From: Cutibacterium porci
Lineage (GTDB): Bacteria; Actinomycetota; Actinomycetes; Propionibacteriales; Propionibacteriaceae
DNA: 64,000 bases
Direction of reading: 5' to 3'
Assembly: GCF_009696315.1 (NCBI RefSeq)
Contig: NZ_VUMG01000003.1
Span: 124,001-188,000, forward strand
Shown: piece by piece, positions 59,167 to 64,000 of the stretch
How positions within the stretch are numbered: the stretch's first letter is position 1
Layout: every line of letters starts with the position of its first letter
Program-made: the position numbers and the translations under genes
The notes under the pieces: model-generated
Database searches by the model: none
Seen by the model: the letters and a program-made list of their open reading frames with translations, nothing else
What the model was told of the DNA's origin: nothing

Positions 59167-60401
59167 CTGCGCTCCTGGTGATCGTCGGTCTGCTCAACGT
59201 CAGTGTGCGGCGCGAGGGGGTCATTGGCGCGGAATCGGGCGTCGCGCCGATTCTTGAATATCTGTTTCCAATACGGCTTGGCGTCGGGGGCAGCTGCGAT
59301 CTCGGAGTGAACCTCCAACATCTTCTCGACGCTAGCGTCCCACGTGAACTGCTCAGCGCGCCGACGGGCGGCTTCACGCAACTCGGGTCCAAGCCGTGGC
59401 GCAAGCCGTAAGACGGCGTCGGCTAAACCGTCAGCGTCAGGGCTGCCAGCTTCTCCGCATGTCGCGTCGACGATCTCGTGGGCACCGCCTCGATTGGCAG
59501 TAACCACCGGAGTGCCGCAGGCGAGCGCTTCTAACGACGCTAGCCCAAAGGTCTCTGCTGGACACACCGACATGGACATATCAGCGCGAGCGAAACGTCG
59601 GGCAACCTCGTCACGCCCCTCGACGAAGCCGTTGAAGAAAACCGGGGCGTCGCCAGCCTGCTGCTTCATGGCGTCGGCGTCCGGTCCGACACCGTACATG
59701 TCAAGGCGCAGCGGAACCCCGCGGCGATGTAATTCGACGGCAGTTGCGACGGCAAGCTGAGGGCTTTTCTCGTGACTCATCCGCCCGACGTAGCACAACC
59801 GCAACAGGCCGTCAGGGCGCGGGGTTGGCAGTCCTGCGTCACGCCTATCGGGATGGAAGGTCGCGAGGTCGACTCCTAGGGGGACTTTCACAAGGCGTGC
59901 ACCGGTATCGGCAAATTCACCTGCGGAGTAGTCAGATGTGACGACCACGATGTCGAACGATTTCGAGAGACGACGATTGAGGGCACCGACGGCTGCTGCG
60001 ACGCCGAACTGTCGACGAACCCACATCGTCAGCATGTCGTCGAGTCGCTCGTGGCTAAACAGCACCGATCCGATGCCGCGCCGTGACGCCCAACCTGCGG
60101 CTGGGGTGAGAGTCCACTTGTCGGAAGACTCGATAGAGGTGGGTCGAAAACGGTCGAGGACGTCGAGAGCCCGCCAAGGAGTAGCGATCATGCGGTAGCC
60201 GGCGGAAACACGCGGGGCAGCGATCTCGACGGTGATTCCCGATTCTGATTCAGTAATGCGGTCTTTCGGGCCCGGTATCACCAGGATTCGTTCGTGACCG
60301 GCAGCGACATATCCCTTTCCAAGCGCGTCGATGGCCACCTTCATGCCTCCGGAGACGGGGCCGACGAAGTTGGCGAGCTGAGCGATGCGAAGGGTCGTCA
60401 C
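59163..60401 (-). CDS. GT4 glycosyltransferase
   Basis: A 412-residue GT-B enzyme starting with GTG. N-terminal IAQLANFVGPVSGGMKVAID is the acceptor domain; the C-terminal half has LCYVGRMSHEKSP and the donor-site EX7E pattern AETFGLASLEALACGTPVVTA. It resembles PimA/PimC-like or glucosyl-diacylglycerol synthases. Acceptor and sugar are unknown. First gene of the pair with the transglutaminase-like protein. Confidence 0.82.
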   Translation of the reverse strand: MTTLRIAQLANFVGPVSGGMKVAIDALGKGYVAAGHERILVIPGPKDRITESESGITVEIAAPRVSAGYRMIATPWRALDVLDRFRPTSIESSDKWTLTPAAGWASRRGIGSVLFSHERLDDMLTMWVRRQFGVAAAVGALNRRLSKSFDIVVVTSDYSAGEFADTGARLVKVPLGVDLATFHPDRRDAGLPTPRPDGLLRLCYVGRMSHEKSPQLAVATAVELHRRGVPLRLDMYGVGPDADAMKQQAGDAPVFFNGFVEGRDEVARRFARADMSMSVCPAETFGLASLEALACGTPVVTANRGGAHEIVDATCGEAGSPDADGLADAVLRLAPRLGPELREAARRRAEQFTWDASVEKMLEVHSEIAAAPDAKPYWKQIFKNRRDARFRANDPLAPHTDVEQTDDHQERR

Positions 60402-60465
60402 CCATCCAGCCTATGCGGTTATGCTCGCGTCTGTGTTAGCGGGTTGGAACAGCGCAGACACGACA

Positions 60466-60497
60466 AACGCCGGCCCCTGTGTTGAGGGACCGGCGTT
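60466..60497 (-). terminator. rpsM-rplQ operon terminator
   Basis: An 8-bp stem AACGCCGG/CCGGCGTT, extended by CCCT/AGGG, 16 bases after the rplQ stop and before the GT4 promoter. Confidence 0.7.
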
Positions 60498-60512
60498 GAT
60501 CGTGAAGGAGGA

Positions 60513-61064
60513 TCAGGCCTCGGGCTTTTCCTCGGCCTTCTCGTCCGCCTCAGCCTGCTCTTCGGCCACGGGGGCCTGCGCAGCGGCATTCTCGGCCGAC
60601 GCATTGTCCGCAGCGTCACCGGCTTCGGGCTCTACGTCCTTGGTCTCGGCAGCGGTGTTGATCTGTGCCTTGGCGTCAGCGGCGCTAGCCGGAGCCTTCG
60701 AGGAGACCTTCTCAGTAATAACCTCGATGACGGCCATGGGAGCGTTATCTCCCCTGCGGTTGCCGATGCGGGTGACGCGGGTGTAGCCGCCGTCACGACC
60801 CTCCATCATGGGGCCGATCTCGGTGAAGAGGATATGCACGATGCCGCGATCGGTGATCGTGCGATTCACCAAACGACGGTTGGCGACGGTGTCTGTCTTG
60901 GCTCGGTTAATGAGCTTCTCGGCCAACGGGCGAACGCGCTTGGCTTTGGTGAGGGTGGTCACGACGTGACCGTGCTCGAAAAGCTGACTGGCCAGGTTGC
61001 GCATGATGATGCGCTCGTGGGCCGGTGAGCCGCCAAGACGAGGACCCTTTGTGGGTTTCGGCAT
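60513..61064 (-). CDS. rplQ: 50S ribosomal protein L17 with C-terminal extension
   Basis: L17 sits at the peptide-exit side of the large subunit. Residues 1-120 are the conserved domain ([55 protein letters not shown]). About 60 further residues are an Ala/Glu-rich acidic tail ([23 protein letters not shown]), beyond the usual length. Start ATG 61064 precedes [12 protein letters not shown]. It follows rpoA after a 399-base spacer with repeats. Confidence 0.95.
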   Translation of the reverse strand: MPKPTKGPRLGGSPAHERIIMRNLASQLFEHGHVVTTLTKAKRVRPLAEKLINRAKTDTVANRRLVNRTITDRGIVHILFTEIGPMMEGRDGGYTRVTRIGNRRGDNAPMAVIEVITEKVSSKAPASAADAKAQINTAAETKDVEPEAGDAADNASAENAAAQAPVAEEQAEADEKAEEKPEA

Positions 61065-61237
61065 TCTTTTCTCCTTGTGTGTCGGTGTGGCGGGCAGGTG
61101 GACCCGCCGCGGTCCGGCTGAGGGAGGACTGGGCGTCCTCCCCTCCCCTTTCTCGCCATATGACGGGTGGGGGTGCGGCCAGGGTCCACCCCCCTGGCCT
61201 CCCCTCCGAAGAGAGGAAATCTTCAATTGTCGCGGTA
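61065..61237 (-). other. Non-repeat part of rpoA-rplQ spacer
   Basis: Contains a GGCCAGGG/CCCTGGCC hairpin at 61177-61199 and the rplQ ribosome-binding area. No gene is seen. The hairpin could be an RNA-processing or attenuation site between rpoA and rplQ. Confidence 0.45.
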
Positions 61238-61449
61238 GGGGGTCGCCCCCGCAACCATCCCTACCGAATCAACCCCGCACACAACCACCAACCACAGCAA
61301 GCCGCACGCCGGAATTGACCCACTCGGGGGATGCAAGGGGGTCGCCCCCGCAACCATCCCCACCGAATCAACCCCACACACAACCACCAACCACAGCAAG
61401 CCGCACGCCGGAATTGACCCACTCGGGGGATGCAAGGGGGTCGCCCCCC
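61238..61449. repeat. 99-bp tandem repeat, 2.1 copies, in the rpoA-rplQ spacer
   Basis: Copies begin at 61238, 61337 and (partial) 61436, each opening with a GGGGGTCGCCCCC hairpin-forming unit. The first two differ at only about two positions. A third, diverged copy of the same element lies at 62604-62703 between rpsD and rpoA. The element is non-coding, with a self-complementary start, so it resembles an actinobacterial intergenic palindromic repeat rather than a gene. Confidence 0.85.
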
Positions 61450-61463
61450 TTGCCCTTAATAAC

Positions 61464-62480
61464 TCAGTACTGCTCAGTCTCCGCGTAGTCGTCGTCGTTG
61501 GCCTCGTCATAGGCCTCAGCGGCGGCAAGCGGGTCAAACCCCGGAGCCGAGTCCTTGAGAGCCAAACCGAGTTCGGTGAGCTTTTCTTTGACCTCGTCAA
61601 TGGACTTGGATCCGAAGTTACGGATGGCCAGCAAGTCTTGCTCAGAACGTGAGACGAGTTCTCCAACGGTGTGGATGCCTTCACGCTTGAGGCAGTTGTA
61701 GGAACGGACGGTGAGGTTGAGCTCCTCGACTGGGGTGCCCAGGCTCTCGGCATACTCCTCGTCGACCGGTCCGGCGCCGATCTCGATGCCTTCTGCTTCA
61801 GCGTTGAGCTCGCGGGTCAACCCGAACAGTTCAACGAGGGTCTTACCGGCTGAGGCGACGGCGTCGCGAGGAAGGATGGATGACTTAGTTTCGACATCAA
61901 CAACAAGCTTGTCGAAGTCGGTGCGCTGCTCAACTCGGGTGGCCTCGACCTTGTAGGTGACCTTGAGGACTGGGGAGTAGATCGAGTCGACGGCGATGCG
62001 GCCAATTTCGGCGTTCGGATCGTCGTTGAGGGCGCTGGAGACGTAACCGCGGCCACGCTCGACGATGAGTTCCATCTCGAAGCGGCCGTCGTCATTGAGA
62101 GTGGCGATGTGCAGCTCCGGGTTGTGGATGGTCACACCGGCGGGCGGGTTGATGTCGGCGGCGGTAATCTCACCGGCACCGGACTTGCGCACGTACATTG
62201 CGACCGGCTCGTCCTCCTCCGAAGAGAGCACCAGACCCTTGAGGTTGAGGATGATCTCAGTGACGTCCTCGACGCAACCCTCGATGGTCGAGAATTCGTG
62301 CTGGACTCCCTCGATCTTGATGCTCGTCACAGATGCGCCCGGAATGGACGACAGCAGAGTGCGACGCAGCGAGTTTCCAATGGTGTATCCGAAGCCCGGC
62401 TCCAGGGGCTCGATGACGAACTTCGAGCGGAACTCGGAGATTGGCTCCTCGGTCAGGGTGGGGCGCTGTGCAATGAGCAT
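61464..62480 (-). CDS. rpoA: DNA-directed RNA polymerase alpha subunit
   Basis: Dimer platform of RNA polymerase. The 338-residue protein has the alpha-NTD ([28 protein letters not shown]), linker, and alpha-CTD ([38 protein letters not shown]). ATG 62480 (MLIAQRP) has GAAAGG about 9 bases upstream; the extra in-frame start at 62501 adds seven non-conserved residues. In the rpsM-rpsK-rpsD-rpoA-rplQ operon. Confidence 0.96.
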   Translation of the reverse strand: MLIAQRPTLTEEPISEFRSKFVIEPLEPGFGYTIGNSLRRTLLSSIPGASVTSIKIEGVQHEFSTIEGCVEDVTEIILNLKGLVLSSEEDEPVAMYVRKSGAGEITAADINPPAGVTIHNPELHIATLNDDGRFEMELIVERGRGYVSSALNDDPNAEIGRIAVDSIYSPVLKVTYKVEATRVEQRTDFDKLVVDVETKSSILPRDAVASAGKTLVELFGLTRELNAEAEGIEIGAGPVDEEYAESLGTPVEELNLTVRSYNCLKREGIHTVGELVSRSEQDLLAIRNFGSKSIDEVKEKLTELGLALKDSAPGFDPLAAAEAYDEANDDDYAETEQY

Positions 62481-62603
62481 ATTTTCTACCTTTCGCGCCA
62501 ACCACTATTTGAAGGCGCACAGGGGAACAAGATGGCGGCTACGACCGCCGTGATATTCAATTGTGTCAAGTTCAATTATGCAGGCGTCGCCGCCGCAAAT
62601 CGG

Positions 62604-62703
62604 GCAACGCCCCCTCGCAACCCTTGGATCAGACCCAAGCCTAACCGCCACACCACCAGAGGGAGCACGCCAGGCCTGACCCACCCAGGGGTTGCAAGGG
62701 GGC
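62604..62703 (-). repeat. Diverged copy of the 99-bp repeat
   Basis: Matches the tandem repeat in blocks: GCCCCC-TCGCAACC, ACACCACCA, AGCACGCC, TGACCCAC and the end GGGGTTGCAAGGGGG. It lies between rpsD and rpoA. Two sites in the same operon carry the element. Confidence 0.6.
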
Positions 62704-62712
62704 CGTCCTGTA

Positions 62713-63318
62713 TTACTTCGAGTAAAGCTCGACGATGGCCTGCTCGTTGACGTCGACGATGATCTGGTCGCGAGTCGGCAGCTGGTGAACGAGAATGCGT
62801 CCCTTGTTGGGGCGAACCTCGAGCCATGCCGGGACGTCACGGGTCTCGAAGGTCTCGCGAGCAACGACGATCGGGTGGAGGTCCTTGGACTTCTCACGAA
62901 CGTCAATGATGTCGTGGGTGCTCACGCGGTAGGAAGGAATGTTAACCTTCTTGCCATTGACCAGGAAGTGGCCGTGGCTGACCAGCTGGCGAGCTTGACG
63001 ACGGGTAGCGGCAAGCCCGGCACGGTACACGACGTTGTCGAGGCGCGACTCGAGGATCTGCAGCAGGACGTCACCCGTCTTGCCCTGGGCGCGGTCTGCT
63101 TCCTCGTAGTAACGACGGAACTGCTTTTCCAGAACGCCATAGGCGTAACGAGCCTTCTGCTTCTCGCGCAGCTGCAGCGAGTACTCGGAGTCTTTGGTAC
63201 GACCGCGTCCATGAACGCCCGGAGGGTAAGGACGACGCTCGAAAGACTTGTCGTTGCCGACAAGGTCGGTCCCGAGGCGACGGGACTTCTTGGTAAGGGG
63301 GCCGGTGTAACGGGCCAT
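62713..63318 (-). CDS. rpsD: 30S ribosomal protein S4
   Basis: Primary 16S-rRNA binder and translational regulator. A 201-residue protein with N-terminal MARYTGPLTKKSRRLGTDLVG and the S4 RNA-binding domain near residues 92-155 (LESRLDNVVYRAGLAATRRQARQLVSHGHFLVNGKKVNIP). In many bacteria S4 represses this operon. Confidence 0.96.
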   Translation of the reverse strand: MARYTGPLTKKSRRLGTDLVGNDKSFERRPYPPGVHGRGRTKDSEYSLQLREKQKARYAYGVLEKQFRRYYEEADRAQGKTGDVLLQILESRLDNVVYRAGLAATRRQARQLVSHGHFLVNGKKVNIPSYRVSTHDIIDVREKSKDLHPIVVARETFETRDVPAWLEVRPNKGRILVHQLPTRDQIIVDVNEQAIVELYSK

Positions 63319-63348
63319 TGTGTATCAGTCCTTTGCTCTCGGAGTGGA

Positions 63349-63756
63349 TCAGACGCGGCGACGCTTCGGCGGGCGGCATCCGTTGTGCGGAACGGGAGTG
63401 ACGTCGGAGATCGGGCCGATCTCCAGGCCAATTGCCCCGAGGGAACGGATAGCGGTCTCGCGACCCGAGCCGGGACCCTTAACGAAGACGTCAACCCGCT
63501 TCATGCCATGCTCCATGGCGCGACGACCAGCAGCCTCGGCGGCCATCTGAGCGGCGAACGGGGTGGACTTGCGGGAGCCCTTGAAACCGACGGTGCCGGC
63601 AGACGCCCACGAGATCACCGCACCCGAAGGGTCAGTGATAGCGATGATGGTGTTATTGAACGTGCTCTTGATGTGCGCCTGCCCGGCGACGACGTTCTTC
63701 TTCTCCTTGCGGCGCACCTTAGCCTTGGGTGCACCTTTGTGGCCTGCAGTAGCCAT
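63349..63756 (-). CDS. rpsK: 30S ribosomal protein S11
   Basis: Platform protein near the E site, 135 residues: [28 protein letters not shown], the [21 protein letters not shown] helix and the C-terminal [10 protein letters not shown]. Between rpsM and rpsD. Confidence 0.96.
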   Translation of the reverse strand: MATAGHKGAPKAKVRRKEKKNVVAGQAHIKSTFNNTIIAITDPSGAVISWASAGTVGFKGSRKSTPFAAQMAAEAAGRRAMEHGMKRVDVFVKGPGSGRETAIRSLGAIGLEIGPISDVTPVPHNGCRPPKRRRV

Positions 63757-63827
63757 GTGATATCTCTCCTGAAATCAGTGTGATCTGCGCGTCAATGACG
63801 GTTGGTGAGTGCCTTGAAGGCGATGGC

Positions 63828-64000
63828 TCACTTGGCCGCCTTCTTCTTGGCGACGGCCTTCCTCTTACCCTTACGGGTACGGGCGTTGGTGCGGGTGCGC
63901 TGACCACGAACGGGGAGTCCACTGCGGTGACGACGGCCCTGGTAGGTGCCAATCTCAATCTTGCGGCGGATGTCAGCAGCCACCTCACGACGAAGGTCGC
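63828..64000 (-). CDS. rpsM: 30S ribosomal protein S13 (3' part, cut by window edge)
   Basis: The last 57 codons are visible, with the S13 signature [20 protein letters not shown] and [12 protein letters not shown], ending KKKAAK. The N-terminal part is outside the window. It lies upstream of rpsK with a 71-base gap. Confidence 0.95.
   Translation of the reverse strand, partial: DLRREVAADIRRKIEIGTYQGRRHRSGLPVRGQRTRTNARTRKGKRKAVAKKKAAK

Noticed and set aside
61238-61449. CRISPR-like array
   Set aside because: Period is 99 bp with no alternating unique spacers, and no cas genes are present; it is a plain tandem repeat.
61223-61753. 176-codon ORF with repeated peptide blocks over the rpoA-rplQ spacer
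   Set aside because: The repeated peptide is only the translation of the 99-bp DNA repeat and then runs in the wrong frame of rpoA.

Overview
The window is a stretch of a high-GC actinobacterial chromosome, most likely Cutibacterium (Propionibacterium) acnes. Evidence: a 339-residue secreted triacylglycerol lipase of the Geh type, paired guaB/guaB3 genes, CIRCE-controlled groES-groEL, ATGA-coupled operons, many GTG and probably leaderless starts, and actinobacterial ribosomal and tRNA-modification gene orders. Species assignment is recognition from memory, not a search result.

Layout. 1-4163 (minus): 5' part of sucD, sucC, and the UvrD/PcrA helicase. 4352-7357 (plus): a Cys/Met-rich leader peptide, then a metQ-metN-metI methionine importer. 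7464-9566 (plus): a phospholipase-D/cardiolipin synthase protein and two small envelope-stress-type membrane proteins. 9637-14988: guaA (minus), cysE (plus), chorismate mutase, guaB3 and guaB (minus). 15086-18656: a polyprenol-linked mannosyltransferase-like membrane protein and an AGCS symporter. 18748-20831: groEL and groES (minus) behind two CIRCE operators. 20859-25112: two LppM-like lipoproteins, a THUMP-like methyltransferase, a small membrane protein and a Nudix hydrolase.

25113-28470 is the accessory island. It carries an intact 60-residue precursor peptide whose C-terminal Ser/Thr/Cys tract follows an APGG motif, like streptolysin-S-family azole-modified (LAP/TOMM) peptides. After it come a strong hairpin containing a ribosome-binding site and a short ORF, an EXLDI-family gene, a frameshifted and truncated ABC-transporter ATPase, and decayed IS481 and IS110 transposases. 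No cyclodehydratase or dehydrogenase gene is visible, so the locus looks like the remains of a peptide-toxin/bacteriocin cluster.

28473-33877: pepC, then tsaE (with an N-terminal extension)-tsaB-rimI-tsaD for the t6A tRNA modification, and a secreted HNH nuclease. 33890-39624: a DEAD-box RNA helicase with a charged N-terminal arm, a GT4 mannosyltransferase-like enzyme, nnr and acpS. 39734-46246: glmS, lipase, coaA, an uncharacterised protein and glmM; glmS and glmM together feed UDP-GlcNAc synthesis. 46375-48865: rpsI-rplM and a DUF559-type protein. 49150-55285 (plus): trmB-truA-methyltransferase, then an ECF vitamin/metal importer (T, fused A1A2, S components), all tightly coupled. 55219-60401: a short-chain dehydrogenase, sodA, an MFS transporter, a transglutaminase-like protein and a second GT4. 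60513-64000 (minus): rpsM-rpsK-rpsD-rpoA-rplQ, with unusual 99-bp repeats in the rpoA-rplQ spacer.
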